64,000 nucleotides of DNA, from contig NZ_PYAU01000001.1 of NCBI RefSeq assembly GCF_003014675.1, positions 3,038,001 through 3,102,000 of the forward strand, read 5' to 3'. A model generated the notes under the pieces. It was given only the letters and a program-made list of their open reading frames with translations, was not told the DNA's origin and made no database searches. Every line of letters begins with the position of its first letter. The first letter of the stretch is position 1. The position numbers and the translations under genes are program-made. This DNA is from Labedella gwakjiensis. Its GTDB lineage: Bacteria; Actinomycetota; Actinomycetes; Actinomycetales; Microbacteriaceae. Positions 1 through 9,296 of the stretch are shown here, piece by piece.

Positions 1-800
1 ACGGGGGAGAGGCCGTCGATGCCGAGGTCTGCACCCGTCGGGACGGCCGGCGCGGGCGTCGCCGCGGTCGGCAGCTTGAGCGCGCGTCTCGCGGTGTCGG
101 CGGCGGCGGCTGCGGCGTTCGCGACGCGCGCACCGACACCGACGAGGAGCGCGCCGACAGCTGTGGCCCCCGTGAAGACGAGGAAGCGTCGGCGCGAGAC
201 GGCGGTGTCGGCGAGGGACGGGTCTGGAGTCTCGGGCGATCGACCCGCGCCGCCCGAGATCGGGCTGGAGCCGATCCACGCGCGCAGCCGCTCCGAACCG
301 AAACGCAACACCAGCACGCCCACGACCACACCCGCCACGGTGGGGCTCGCCCACATGCCGGTCGCACCCGACCGGGTCGTGGCGGCCACCACAGCGACAG
401 CGCCGACAACACCCAGGATCACCGTCCCCCACGGCGGTCGGCGCCACTCGAGCACACCGCTCAGGACGGCGAGGGCCGCAACGAGCACCGCCAGACAGAG
501 CAGGAGCACCACCTTGTCGTTCGTCCCGAACAGCGCGATCACGACGTCCTTGACCCATCCGGGCACGAGGTCGATCACGAGCGAGCCGACGGCGAGGAGG
601 GGGCTCGCGGCCGGCGCGACGACCAGGGCCACGAGCTCCGCGATCGCGAGCGTCGCGAGGGCACTCACGACGCCGACGGCGCCGGCTGCGATGACGGGCC
701 GCGACCGACGAGGCGCGGGGCGGCCGGTGGCGACGGGGCCGGGGGCTGCGGGCACGCCCGTCGAGTCGGTGTGGGGCGCGCGCGTCGACATGCGGGTCAT
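1..800 (-). CDS. Membrane-anchored molybdopterin-dependent oxidoreductase (sulfite oxidase/YedY type), N-terminal part
   Basis: About 266 codons are visible before the left edge of the window cuts the gene. The product begins with a Pro/Arg-rich cytoplasmic stretch, then four or five hydrophobic segments (roughly residues 36-75, 95-112, 122-138 and 150-165). These are followed by an SRRRFL twin-arginine-like motif and another hydrophobic segment. This matches actinobacterial proteins in which a membrane domain precedes a molybdopterin-binding sulfite-oxidase-like domain, but that catalytic domain lies outside the window, so the call rests on architecture and on the adjacent, divergently transcribed cofactor genes. 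Two in-frame ATGs exist (800 and 791); neither has a strong ribosome site. A membrane protein of other function carrying a Tat-like motif cannot be excluded. Confidence 0.6.
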   Translation of the reverse strand, partial: MTRMSTRAPHTDSTGVPAAPGPVATGRPAPRRSRPVIAAGAVGVVSALATLAIAELVALVVAPAASPLLAVGSLVIDLVPGWVKDVVIALFGTNDKVVLLLCLAVLVAALAVLSGVLEWRRPPWGTVILGVVGAVAVVAATTRSGATGMWASPTVAGVVVGVLVLRFGSERLRAWIGSSPISGGAGRSPETPDPSLADTAVSRRRFLVFTGATAVGALLVGVGARVANAAAAAADTARRALKLPTAATPAPAVPTGADLGIDGLSP

Positions 801-872
801 GCTAGCCCCGCCCGCTGGGTACTCACCCGCGGGTTGCGCGCCCGTTCCGCACCCGTCCGTCTCCGAGCGAAC

Positions 873-878
873 TAGGGT
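873..878 (+). promoter_or_regulatory. Predicted -10 box (TAGGGT) of moaA
   Basis: TAGGGT lies six bases before the moaA ATG, with no ribosome binding site between. This is the usual layout of a leaderless actinobacterial transcript. Confidence 0.45.
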
Positions 879-884
879 GAAGCC

Positions 885-1952
885 ATGACGAGTATCGCCC
901 TCGGGATCCCGGGAATCCGCCGCGCTCCCGACGCGCGACCGGACACCACGGGCCGCCCGGAGACGGATGCTCTCGTCGACCGCTTCGGCCGCATCGCTCG
1001 CGACCTGCGCGTCTCCATCACGGAGAAGTGCTCGCTGCGCTGCACCTATTGCATGCCGGAGCAGGGACTGCCGGCGATCGCTCGGAAGGACCTCCTCACA
1101 CCGGATGAGATCGCCCGCCTCGTCGAGATCGGCGCACGTGACCTCGGCGTCACCGATGTGCGCTTCACCGGGGGCGAACCGCTCATGCGGGCGGACCTCG
1201 CGGAGATCCTCGCGAAGAGCTCGGCCGTCGCCCGCGGGGCGTCCATCTCGCTCACGACGAACGGCATCGGTCTCGACAAGCGGATCGATGAACTCATCGC
1301 CGCCGGGCTCACCCGCATCAACGTCTCTCTCGACACCGTCGATCGCGACCACTTCGCCCGGCTGACCCGCCGCGACCGGCTCCCGGCCGTGTTCGCCGGC
1401 ATCGATGCGGCGAAGCGCGCGGGACTCACACCTCTCAAGATCAATGCGGTGCTCATGCGCGACACCCTCGCGGGATCGGCCGACCTGCTCGCGTGGTCGC
1501 TCGCGAACGGCGTCAAGCTGCGCTTCATCGAGCAGATGCCCCTCGACGCCGATGAGGCGTGGGCACGCGACAACATGGTCGACGCGGCTGAGCTCCTCGA
1601 CGTCCTCGGATCCCGCTTCACGCTCACCGAGCCGCACCGCGACGACCCCTCGTCCCCGGCCGAGGAGTGGCTCGTGGACGGCGGTCCGGCCACTGTCGGC
1701 ATCATCGCCTCCGTGACGCGCGCGTTCTGCGCCGCGTGCGACCGCACGCGCCTGACCGCCGAGGGCACGGTGCGCTCCTGCCTCTTCGGCGACGACGAGA
1801 CGGATCTCCGCGGGATGCTGCGCGGCGGGGCGGACGACAGCGAGATCGCCGATCGCTGGCGGGCCGCCATGTGGGGCAAGCAAGCCGGACACGGCATGGC
1901 CTCGGCGGACTTCGTCCGTCCGACCCGCAGCATGGGAGCGATCGGTGGCTGA
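885..1952 (+). CDS. moaA: GTP 3',8-cyclase
   Basis: This radical SAM enzyme starts molybdenum cofactor synthesis by converting GTP to 3',8-cyclo-7,8-dihydro-GTP. The N-terminal cluster motif C49-x3-C53-x2-C56 binds the SAM-cleaving 4Fe-4S centre. The C-terminal motif C282-x2-C285-x13-C299 binds the second cluster that holds GTP. The protein ends with the functionally important Gly-Gly tail. At 355 residues it has normal family length. It is the first gene of a two-gene unit, and its stop overlaps the start of moaD by eight bases. The rest of the pathway lies on the opposite strand immediately downstream. Confidence 0.97.
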   Translation: MTSIALGIPGIRRAPDARPDTTGRPETDALVDRFGRIARDLRVSITEKCSLRCTYCMPEQGLPAIARKDLLTPDEIARLVEIGARDLGVTDVRFTGGEPLMRADLAEILAKSSAVARGASISLTTNGIGLDKRIDELIAAGLTRINVSLDTVDRDHFARLTRRDRLPAVFAGIDAAKRAGLTPLKINAVLMRDTLAGSADLLAWSLANGVKLRFIEQMPLDADEAWARDNMVDAAELLDVLGSRFTLTEPHRDDPSSPAEEWLVDGGPATVGIIASVTRAFCAACDRTRLTAEGTVRSCLFGDDETDLRGMLRGGADDSEIADRWRAAMWGKQAGHGMASADFVRPTRSMGAIGG

Positions 1953-2202
1953 GCAGGACATCGCGACCGTGACCGTGCGCTACTTCGCTGCGGCGGCCGA
2001 GGCTGCGGGTGTCGAGGAGGAACCGATCCACGGGCCGCGCACTGTCGGCGAACTCCGGGCGCTCCTCGTGGAACGGTACGGCGACGCGATGGCACGCGTG
2101 CTCGCCTCCGGTTCGTTCCTCGTCGACGGGGTCGTGCGCCGCGACGATGCGCGTCCCCTCGGGGCACGCGTCGACGTGCTCCCGCCCTTCGCCGGCGGCT
2201 GA
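1945..2202 (+). CDS. moaD: Molybdopterin synthase small (sulfur carrier) subunit
   Basis: The 85-residue product has the ubiquitin-like MoaD/ThiS fold signature: an N-terminal TVTVRYFA strand, a central TVGELRALL helix and the diagnostic C-terminal FAGG. The terminal Gly-Gly is activated by adenylation and thiocarboxylated, then donates sulfur through MoaE to cyclic pyranopterin monophosphate. The start is GTG at 1945, inside the end of moaA, which indicates translational coupling. The probable adenylating enzyme is the MoeB/MoeZ-like protein encoded at 4872-5987. Confidence 0.93.
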   Translation: MAEQDIATVTVRYFAAAAEAAGVEEEPIHGPRTVGELRALLVERYGDAMARVLASGSFLVDGVVRRDDARPLGARVDVLPPFAGG

Positions 2203-2241
2203 CACCGCCTGCTGAGGTCGGCTGTTGACACCGACCGGCGC

Positions 2242-2673
2242 CTAGAGCCCGACCCACTCCGTCGTGCCCTCGGCGAGGTGCTGGCGCTTCCAGATGGGCA
2301 CGCTCGTCTTGATGAGGTCGACGAGGCGCTCGCATGCGTCGAACGCCTCGTGGCGGTGCGCGGCGGCGGCGGCCGCGACGAGGGCCGTATCGCCCACGAC
2401 GAGTGCACCGACCCGATGGACGGCGACGACACGGACGCCCGTCTCGCGCGCGATCGTCTCGCAGCACTCGGCCATGAAGCGGGCGGCGTCGGGGTGCGCC
2501 TGGTAGTCGAGCGCCGAGACGGACTCGCCGTGATCGTGGTTGCGCACGATGCCGCGGAACGTGACGAGGGCGCCGTCGTGGTCGGTGAGCACGGCGGCCT
2601 CGACCGCCGAAGCGTCGATGTCTCGCTCGCTGATGAGGTCGAGGCCCGCGAAGGGGGCCGCCGCGTCACTCAT
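2242..2673 (-). CDS. moaE: Molybdopterin synthase large (catalytic) subunit
   Basis: This 143-residue protein is the catalytic half of molybdopterin synthase and works with MoaD. Family features include the GALVTFRGIVR strand, the LDYQAHP segment, the HRVGALVVGD motif and the C-terminal SVPIWKRQ region containing the catalytic lysine. The chosen ATG at 2673 overlaps the 3' end of moaCB by eight bases; an ATG at 2685 would add four residues. It is the last gene of the moeB-moeA-moaCB-moaE unit and converges on moaD, separated by only 39 bases. Confidence 0.95.
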   Translation of the reverse strand: MSDAAAPFAGLDLISERDIDASAVEAAVLTDHDGALVTFRGIVRNHDHGESVSALDYQAHPDAARFMAECCETIARETGVRVVAVHRVGALVVGDTALVAAAAAAHRHEAFDACERLVDLIKTSVPIWKRQHLAEGTTEWVGL

Positions 2674-3640
2674 GCGCGCCACCACCGGCGATCTGTGCCA
2701 CGAGGTGGTCGAGGAGGCCGTCGAGAACGGCGAGGCCGTCCTTCACCCCGCCCCGCGAACCCGGGAGGTTCACCACGACGGTGCCACCCGAGGTGCCCGC
2801 GAGCCCGCGGCTGAGGGCCGCGGTCGGTGTCTTCGCCAGTCCTGCGGCCCGGATCGCCTCGGCGATGCCGGGCAGCTCACGATCGAGGATGCGTCGTGTG
2901 GCCTCCGGTGTGCGGTCGCTCGGCGACATGCCGGTACCCCCCGTCGTGATGATCACGGCCGGGGAGGTGGCGACGAGCGACGCGAGCACCTCCGCGACGT
3001 CGGCGTCCGCGGCGATCGTCACCCCGTCGACCGCGTAGCCGTGCTCCTCGAGCCAGGCCGAGATCGCAGGACCGGTCGTGTCCTCCCGTGTGCCCGCGGC
3101 GCCGGCCGTCGAGGCGACGAGGACGGCCGCCGTACCCGGACGCAGCGCGTCGCGGGTCCAGTGCCCGCGCTTGCCGCCGGTCTTCTCGACGAGCTTGAGG
3201 TCGTCGAGGATCGCCTCGGGGTCCACGGCCTTCACCATGTCGTGCAGCGTGAGCCCCGCGATGGCGACGGCGGTGAGCGCCTCCATCTCGACGCCCGTGC
3301 GGCCCGTGGTCTTGGCCGTGGCCGTGACGACGATCGCGGCCTCGTCGAAATCGAAGTCGACCGAGACCGAGGTGAGCGGGAGCGGGTGGCACAGCGGGAT
3401 GAGGTCGCTCGTGCGCTTCGCGCCCTGGATGCCGGCGATGCGCGCGGTCGCGAGGACATCGGCCTTCGGGAGGTCGTCGGCGCGGACGAGGGCGACGACG
3501 TCCGGGCGGGTGAGGAATCGCGCCGTGGCGGTGGCCGTTCGATCGGTCACGTCCTTGCCGCCCACGTCGACCATGCGCGCGCGCCCGTCCGCGTCGAGGT
3601 GGGAGAGGGTGGTGGGGGATCCGGCCGTCATGCTGCCCAT
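2666..3640 (-). CDS. moaCB: Bifunctional MoaC/MoaB(MogA-like) molybdenum cofactor protein
   Basis: This is a two-domain fusion of 324 residues. Residues 1 to about 160 form MoaC, cyclic pyranopterin monophosphate synthase, with the motifs DLIPLCHPLPL, GVEMEALTAV and MVKAVD. Residues from about 165 onward form a MoaB/MogA domain with TTGGTGMSPSDRTPEA, which adenylates molybdopterin before metal insertion. The fusion therefore joins an early and a late step of the pathway. MoaC-MoaB fusions are known in actinobacteria, so it is distinctive but not new. A second ATG nine bases inside (3631) could equally be the start. It overlaps moaE and follows moeA after 19 bases. Confidence 0.95.
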   Translation of the reverse strand: MGSMTAGSPTTLSHLDADGRARMVDVGGKDVTDRTATATARFLTRPDVVALVRADDLPKADVLATARIAGIQGAKRTSDLIPLCHPLPLTSVSVDFDFDEAAIVVTATAKTTGRTGVEMEALTAVAIAGLTLHDMVKAVDPEAILDDLKLVEKTGGKRGHWTRDALRPGTAAVLVASTAGAAGTREDTTGPAISAWLEEHGYAVDGVTIAADADVAEVLASLVATSPAVIITTGGTGMSPSDRTPEATRRILDRELPGIAEAIRAAGLAKTPTAALSRGLAGTSGGTVVVNLPGSRGGVKDGLAVLDGLLDHLVAQIAGGGAHE

Positions 3641-3659
3641 GCTGTCACAGCGCCCTGAC

Positions 3660-4868
3660 CTAGAGAGCCCAGACGGTGACGGTGTCGCCAGCTCGCAACT
3701 CGACGGCCTCCTCCGGAACGATCACGAGGGCGTCGGAGGCCGCGAGACCGGCCACGAGATGCGAGCCGGGGCCCGAGACGAGGGTCACACCGTCGCCGTC
3801 GAACCGCGCCCGCAGGAACTGGCGCTTGCCCGACACCGAGCGCAGATCCTCGGTGAGGGGTCTCGTCGACGCGGTGCGCTCCGGCAGCCCGGCTGCGCGA
3901 CGGAGGAGCGGCGCGACGAAGACCTCGAAGGACAGCTGCGTGCTCACGGGGTTGCCGGGGAAGCAGACCACGGGCGTGCCGTCCACCGTCGCCGTCGCCT
4001 GGGGACCACCCGGCTGCATCGCGACGGAGCCGACCTCGGCGCCGAGGGGTTCGAGACTCTCGCGGACGACCTCGTAGTCGCCCATCGAGATGCCGCCGGA
4101 GGTGAGGACGACGTCGGCCTGCGCGGTCGCCGTGGCGAGCGCCCGACGGAAGTCGTCCACGTCGTCCGCGACGCGCTCGCGCACGACGACCTCGGCCCCG
4201 GTCGCTCGTGTCGCCGCCGCGAGCGCTGTGCCGTTGGAGTCGAACACCTGACCGCGGACGGGATCCGTGCCAGGGGCGACGAGTTCGGCGCCCGTCGTCA
4301 CGATCGCCACCCGCACGCGCCGCCGCACCGAGACCGTCGTCATGCCGGACGCCGCGAGGACGGCGAGGTGTCGAGAGGCCAGGCGGAGTCCGGCCGGGAG
4401 CAGTTCGTCGCCTGCGCGGACGTCGCTCCCGCGTTCGCGCACGTATTCGCCCACGGCGCGCGGACGCCCGATCCGGACGGTCTCCGCATCCTCGGAATCA
4501 TCCCCGGGCGTCGTGTCCTCGACCGGCACCACGGCGTCCGCTCCCTCGGGAACGATAGCGCCCGTCATGATGCGCACCGTCGTCCCGGGCTGCAGGACAC
4601 CGGGATCGACGGGTCGAGCGGCGATCTCACCGACCACGGGCAGCGACACGGGGGCGTCGGCGATGTCGGCAGCGATCACCGCGAAGCCGTCCATCTGCGA
4701 ATTCCGGAAGAGGGGGAGGTCGACGGGCGAGACGACGCGTGCGGCGGTCACGCGACCGGCCGCCTCATCGATGGGCATCGTCTCCTCACCCGTGTCGAGC
4801 GCTCCGGCGAGAAGACGCTCGATGTGGTCGGCGTGCTGCTCGACCGAGCGGCGGGGGAAGGTCGGCAT
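3660..4868 (-). CDS. moeA: Molybdopterin molybdotransferase
   Basis: MoeA inserts molybdate into adenylated molybdopterin. The 402-residue product shows the standard order of motifs: LFRNSQMDGFA near residue 55, GTTVRIMTGAIVPEGADAVV near 100, TSGGISMGDYE in the MPT-binding domain and FPGNPVST after it, with a C-terminal barrel domain. Length is typical of the family. It starts three bases downstream of the moeB/Z stop codon and runs on to moaCB, so the four minus-strand genes are very probably one transcript. Confidence 0.95.
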   Translation of the reverse strand: MPTFPRRSVEQHADHIERLLAGALDTGEETMPIDEAAGRVTAARVVSPVDLPLFRNSQMDGFAVIAADIADAPVSLPVVGEIAARPVDPGVLQPGTTVRIMTGAIVPEGADAVVPVEDTTPGDDSEDAETVRIGRPRAVGEYVRERGSDVRAGDELLPAGLRLASRHLAVLAASGMTTVSVRRRVRVAIVTTGAELVAPGTDPVRGQVFDSNGTALAAATRATGAEVVVRERVADDVDDFRRALATATAQADVVLTSGGISMGDYEVVRESLEPLGAEVGSVAMQPGGPQATATVDGTPVVCFPGNPVSTQLSFEVFVAPLLRRAAGLPERTASTRPLTEDLRSVSGKRQFLRARFDGDGVTLVSGPGSHLVAGLAASDALVIVPEEAVELRAGDTVTVWAL

Positions 4869-4871
4869 GGG

Positions 4872-5987
4872 TCAGTACCTCACGATGGTCGGGTCGACGG
4901 CACGGGACCAGGCGTCGATCCCGCCGTCCAGATGGCGGGCCGCCACACCGGCGTCCCGCAGGATTCGGAGCGCCGATGCCGAGCGGATGCCGTGGTGGCA
5001 GTACAGGACCACGGGACGGGAGTCGTCGATCTCGCCGATCCGCTCGGGCAGCTCTCCGAGCGGCAGGAGAACGGACCCGGTGATCGCGGCGATCTCCGCC
5101 TCCCACGGCTCGCGCACGTCGATGAGCGTCACGTCGGGGAGGAGGCCCGCGAGGTCGTCGGCGCTCAGGGTGTCCGCATCCGCGTCGTCGGCCGACGCGG
5201 AGTCATCGGCGACGACCCCGCAGAAGGCGTCGTAGTCGATGAGGCCCGTGACCGGTTCAGCCTCCGGGTCCTCTGCATAGGCGAGCTCACGGAACGTGCC
5301 CGCGAGGCCGTCGAAGACGGTGACGCGACCGACCAGGGGGTCGCCGAGCCCCGTGATGATCTTGATCGCCTCGCTCGCCATGAGGGACCCGACGACGCCG
5401 ACGGTGGTCGGCAGCACGCCCCCGACGGCGCACGACAGCACCGAGCCCGGTGGAGGGGGCGTGGGGAAGAGGTCGCGGTACTGCGGTCCTCGACTCGCCC
5501 ACGCGACGCCCACCTGACCGCCGTACTGCGAGACGGCGCCCCAGACGAGCGGCAGATCGGACAGCGCGGCTGCATCGTTGGCGAGGTAGCGGGTGGGGAA
5601 GTTGTCGCTGCCGTCGAGCACGAGGTCGTAGTCGGCGAAGAGGTGGAGCGCGTTGTCGGCGGAGAGCCGTTCGGTGTGGCGGACGACGACGGCATCCGGA
5701 GCGATCGCCGCGACGCGGTCGGCGGCCGAGTCGACCTTCGCCCGTCCGACGTCGGCGGTGCCGTGCACGAGCTGTCGGTGGAGGTTGCTCGTCTCCACCC
5801 GGTCGTCGTCGATGATGCCGATGGTGCCGACACCGGCTCCCGCGAGCGTGGGGATCACGGTGCTGCCGAGTCCACCGGCGCCGATGACGAGGACGCGAGC
5901 CGCTCCGAGGCGCTCCTGACCCTCGAGCCCGAACCCCGGGAGCGCGATCTGGCGGGCGAAGCGGGCCGAGCGAACGGAATCGGGCAT
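4872..5987 (-). CDS. moeZ: MoeB/MoeZ-type adenylyltransferase with C-terminal rhodanese domain
   Basis: This E1-like enzyme activates the C-terminal glycine of MoaD (and possibly other sulfur carriers) and supplies sulfur. Residues 1-250 hold the ThiF/MoeB domain with the GAGGLGS nucleotide loop and LDGSDNFPTRY. The last 100 residues form a rhodanese domain with the active-site sequence YCHHGIRSAS. Both zinc cysteine pairs of E. coli MoeB are missing (QYRD in place of the first pair). Loss of zinc cysteines is, as I recall, seen in MoeZ/MoeR-like actinobacterial proteins. The ATG at 5987 is preceded by GATAAT at six bases, suggesting a leaderless start of the moeZ-moeA-moaCB-moaE operon. Confidence 0.9.
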   Translation of the reverse strand: MPDSVRSARFARQIALPGFGLEGQERLGAARVLVIGAGGLGSTVIPTLAGAGVGTIGIIDDDRVETSNLHRQLVHGTADVGRAKVDSAADRVAAIAPDAVVVRHTERLSADNALHLFADYDLVLDGSDNFPTRYLANDAAALSDLPLVWGAVSQYGGQVGVAWASRGPQYRDLFPTPPPPGSVLSCAVGGVLPTTVGVVGSLMASEAIKIITGLGDPLVGRVTVFDGLAGTFRELAYAEDPEAEPVTGLIDYDAFCGVVADDSASADDADADTLSADDLAGLLPDVTLIDVREPWEAEIAAITGSVLLPLGELPERIGEIDDSRPVVLYCHHGIRSASALRILRDAGVAARHLDGGIDAWSRAVDPTIVRY

Positions 5988-6087
5988 GCGGCGATTATCG
6001 CACCGGCCACTGACACCGGGTCCGTGCTCAGCGCGGCCGGACGGGGGCGCGGACCGCCGTGTCGGTGGCGGATGCGAGGATCGAGCC

Positions 6088-9000
6088 ATGACGAGTTCGC
6101 CGGAGTCCTGGAGGGACGCCCTCGCGACCTTCCGGCACGACGCGCCCGAACCGTCCGTCGGCGCGAGCCGCCGACCGCGCACCGGGCTCGCACTGCAGTT
6201 CGAACTGCGCGAGATGATCCCGCGCACGGCGCATCGGTGGAACGGGCCGACCTCCCGCTCTGTCGCGATCCCTCGTGCGAACGGCCGCGGTGCCGCGCGT
6301 TCCGCCTCCGCGGAGGACGAGGTGCCCGGAACGGGTGAGTTCCGCCTCGCCGCGCGCCCCACCGCCGAGACCTCCAAGGGGTGGGCGCGCGGCACGATGA
6401 CGTGGACCAACCTGCCGCACCTCCTCAACCGCATGAACCTCGACCCCGAGCAGCACCGGTGGTTCTGCGAACTCGGCGCGCTCCACCGGGCCGCCGGCGC
6501 GATGGCGCTCGATCCCGACGCGAGCCTCCTCTTCCTCGACGAATTCGCGAACCCTGTTCTGTGGGCGATGCTCGGGCAGGCCGCCGATCTCCGGATCCCC
6601 CTCATCGGCACGGGTTCCGGGTCGAGCGTGGCTGTCGGTTCCCGCGCCCGTCTCCTCGTCGATCTGCGCCGCGAGTCGCAAGGCGTCCGGCTCGAGCCGT
6701 CGCTCCTCTTCGATCTCCCGACCACGGGTCGGACCGCCGATGTGCGCCTCGCCCGCCCGATCGGTGCCCACGGCGTATCGATCGTCGACCCGCGCGACCC
6801 GCGCGACATCGTCATCGCGGCCACCGCTGCGCCCCTCGGCTCCGACGAACTCGCCATCCTGCGAGGCCGCGGCCCTCTCGCGGACGGTCTCGTGGTGCCC
6901 GCGGACGCGGTGGACGAGTTCCTGTCCACCTACGTGCCCGGGCTGCGCGAGCGGCTCGAGGTCGTCAGCGCCGACGACTCCGTGGTCCTCCCGGACGTGG
7001 TCCCGCCCGTCCTCGTCCTCCGCGTGGCGTTCGCCACAGGTCACCGCACGGAGCTCACCTGGCGCTGGCGGGTGTCCAGGGGTGGTGCACCCTTCACGCC
7101 CGTCTCGGAGTTGATCCCTCCCGGTGTGCTGCCGGACGCCTGGCTCCCGGATGCGGCGTCCGAGCCCGACGGCGCGACGCGAGTGAGCGGCGCCGGCTCC
7201 GAGGCCCCTCCTCCTCCTCTCGACGTGACGCTCGAGGGCGTCGAGTCCGCGCACTTCGTCACCGAACTCCTGCCGCGGCTCCGCACGCTCGATGGCGTAC
7301 GTGTCGAGACCACCGGCACGAAACCGTCCTACCGCGAGCTCACGGGCGATCCCGAGCTCGTGGTGTCGACGATGCCGAGCGACAAGCGCGACTGGTTCGA
7401 CCTCGGTGTCACCGTCACGGTCGACGGACGCACGATCCCGTTCCTCCCGCTCTTCACGGCTCTCGCGAAGGGGCGGAAGCGGCTGCTCCTCGTCGACGGC
7501 ACGTACCTCTCGCTCAAGCACCCGGCGTTCGCGCGACTCGCGGAGCTGATCGAGGAGGCCAAGGACCTCGCCGAGTGGGAGACGACGCCCGTCATCAGTC
7601 GCCGCCATGTGAGCCTGTGGTCCGACTTCGAGGACCTCGCGGACGAATCCCGCCCGGCGCTCGAATGGCGGGCGCTCGTCGAGGACATCGCCGGGGAGGC
7701 GACGCGTCCGGTGAGTGTGCCCTCCGGCCTCACGGCGCAGCTCCGCCCGTATCAGGCCGAGGGGTTCTCGTGGCTCGCGCATCTGTGGCGGCATGGTCTC
7801 GGCGGCATCCTCGCCGACGACATGGGGCTCGGGAAGACGCTGCAATGCCTCGCGCTCGTGCAGCACGCGGTGGAGAGCGTGGCGGCATCGGCGCGGGATC
7901 GACCAGCGCCCTTCCTCGTGGTCGCCCCCACGTCCGTCGCGCCCGGCTGGGTCACGGAGGCCACGCGGTTCGCCCCCGGGCTCGTCGTGCGGCGGGCCGT
8001 GGGGACCGAAGCCGCCGGTCGGGCCCGCGTCGACGAACTCGCGCGTGGCGCCGACATCGTCGTGACGACGTACGCTCTCCTTCGTCTCGATGCCGACGCG
8101 TATCGGGACGTCGACGGCGGGTGGTCCGGCGTCATCCTCGACGAGGCGCAGTTCGTGAAGAACTCCGCGTCGCAGGCGCACGAGGCGGTGCGTGATCTGG
8201 GGGTGTCCTTCGTCCTCGCCGTCACCGGCACCCCGCTCGAGAACTCGCTCAGCGAGCTGCACGCCATCCTCGCCCTCACGTCACCGGGCCTCTTCCCGTC
8301 CGCTCGTCGCTTCGCCCAGGAGTTCGTGCGCGTCATCGAGCAGCCGGTCGGTGGCATCACGTCGGGGCGGGGCGCCGGCGACGCACCCGCCGTCACGGCC
8401 GAGCTGCGCTCGGCGAGGCTCGAGCGTCTCCGCCGCCGCATCGCGCCGTTCCTGCTGAGACGCACCAAGGACGTCGTGGCCCCGGAGCTGCCGGAGAAGA
8501 GCGAGCAGGTGCTCTCCGTGGAGCTCGCACCGGAGCATCGCGAGCTCTACGACGTGTACCTGCAGCGTGAGCGTCAGAAGCTCTTCGGCCTCATCGACGA
8601 CCTCGATCGGAACCGCTTCATCGTGTTCCGCTCGCTCACCCTCCTCCGCATGCTCGCGCTCGACGCCGGCCTGGTCTCGGACGACTACGCCCACATCCCC
8701 TCGACGCGACTCGATTCCCTCGTGGACCACCTGCGGGAGATCGTGGACGAGGGCCACCGCACCCTCGTGTTCAGCCAGTTCACGACCTACCTCGATCGCG
8801 TGCGTTCCCGGCTCGACGCCGAGGGCATCGCCTCCGTGACCCTCCAGGGCTCGACGCGCGACCGCGAGGGCGTGGTGCGGGAGTTCCGCGAGGGCGACGC
8901 CCCCGTCTTCCTGATCAGCCTCAAAGCCGGTGGATTCGGCCTCACCCTCACGGAGGCCGACTACGTGTTCCTGCTCGACCCGTGGTGGAACCCGGCGAGC

Positions 9001-9207
9001 GAGGAGCAGGCCATCGACCGGACCCACCGTATCGGCCAGGACAAGAACGTCCTCGTGTACCGGATGGTGGCCGCCGACACGATCGAGGAGAAGGTCATGG
9101 CGCTCAAGGAGCGGAAGTCGGAGCTCGTCGCCGGGGTGCTCGACGACGACGGCGAGCTCTTCGGGCCGTCACTCGACGCCGGGGACATCCGGGAGCTCCT
9201 CAGCTGA
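6088..9207 (+). CDS. SNF2/Swi2-family DEAD-like helicase
   Basis: This 1039-residue ATPase of helicase superfamily 2 probably remodels protein-DNA or protein-RNA complexes. Residues 1 to about 540 form a bacterial SNF2-associated region, without the cysteine/histidine SWIM finger found in some relatives. The first motor domain has DDMGLGKT (about residue 576) and LDEAQ (about 684). The second has HRIGQ in motif VI (about 978). The ATG at 6088 is chosen because upstream codons have no conserved look and run through the divergent moeZ promoter. It stands alone, not in a recognisable defence cassette. The exact substrate is unknown. Confidence 0.9.
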   Translation: MTSSPESWRDALATFRHDAPEPSVGASRRPRTGLALQFELREMIPRTAHRWNGPTSRSVAIPRANGRGAARSASAEDEVPGTGEFRLAARPTAETSKGWARGTMTWTNLPHLLNRMNLDPEQHRWFCELGALHRAAGAMALDPDASLLFLDEFANPVLWAMLGQAADLRIPLIGTGSGSSVAVGSRARLLVDLRRESQGVRLEPSLLFDLPTTGRTADVRLARPIGAHGVSIVDPRDPRDIVIAATAAPLGSDELAILRGRGPLADGLVVPADAVDEFLSTYVPGLRERLEVVSADDSVVLPDVVPPVLVLRVAFATGHRTELTWRWRVSRGGAPFTPVSELIPPGVLPDAWLPDAASEPDGATRVSGAGSEAPPPPLDVTLEGVESAHFVTELLPRLRTLDGVRVETTGTKPSYRELTGDPELVVSTMPSDKRDWFDLGVTVTVDGRTIPFLPLFTALAKGRKRLLLVDGTYLSLKHPAFARLAELIEEAKDLAEWETTPVISRRHVSLWSDFEDLADESRPALEWRALVEDIAGEATRPVSVPSGLTAQLRPYQAEGFSWLAHLWRHGLGGILADDMGLGKTLQCLALVQHAVESVAASARDRPAPFLVVAPTSVAPGWVTEATRFAPGLVVRRAVGTEAAGRARVDELARGADIVVTTYALLRLDADAYRDVDGGWSGVILDEAQFVKNSASQAHEAVRDLGVSFVLAVTGTPLENSLSELHAILALTSPGLFPSARRFAQEFVRVIEQPVGGITSGRGAGDAPAVTAELRSARLERLRRRIAPFLLRRTKDVVAPELPEKSEQVLSVELAPEHRELYDVYLQRERQKLFGLIDDLDRNRFIVFRSLTLLRMLALDAGLVSDDYAHIPSTRLDSLVDHLREIVDEGHRTLVFSQFTTYLDRVRSRLDAEGIASVTLQGSTRDREGVVREFREGDAPVFLISLKAGGFGLTLTEADYVFLLDPWWNPASEEQAIDRTHRIGQDKNVLVYRMVAADTIEEKVMALKERKSELVAGVLDDDGELFGPSLDAGDIRELLS

Positions 9208-9259
9208 TCCCTGCTGCGTCGGAGGGACGGGACTGAACCCGGAGACGGACGGACGCGAA

Positions 9260-9265
9260 TAGAGT
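9260..9265 (+). promoter_or_regulatory. Predicted -10 box (TAGAGT) of lpdA
   Basis: TAGAGT lies 31 bases before the lpdA start, leaving a short leader with a GGGAGG ribosome site. Confidence 0.35.
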
Positions 9266-9296
9266 TGGAGGACACGATTCACCGGGAGGCACCCAC

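Noticed and set aside
19-888. Open frame on the plus strand at the left edge
   Set aside because: It is Ala/Thr/Arg-rich with no motif, while the opposite strand encodes hydrophobic helices and a twin-arginine-like motif.
4872-5987. Loss of zinc cysteines in MoeB as a sign of a broken gene
   Set aside because: The gene is full length, has intact ATP and rhodanese motifs, and MoeZ-type relatives also lack zinc cysteines.
3078-6338. Very long open frame on the plus strand through moaCB, moeA and moeZ
   Set aside because: It is antisense to genes with clear conserved motifs and is Arg/Asp/Gly-rich without recognisable domains. Long antisense frames are expected at 70% G+C.
6088-9207. SNF2 helicase as part of an anti-phage system
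   Set aside because: The neighbours are moeZ and lpdA, with no nuclease, methyltransferase or other defence component.
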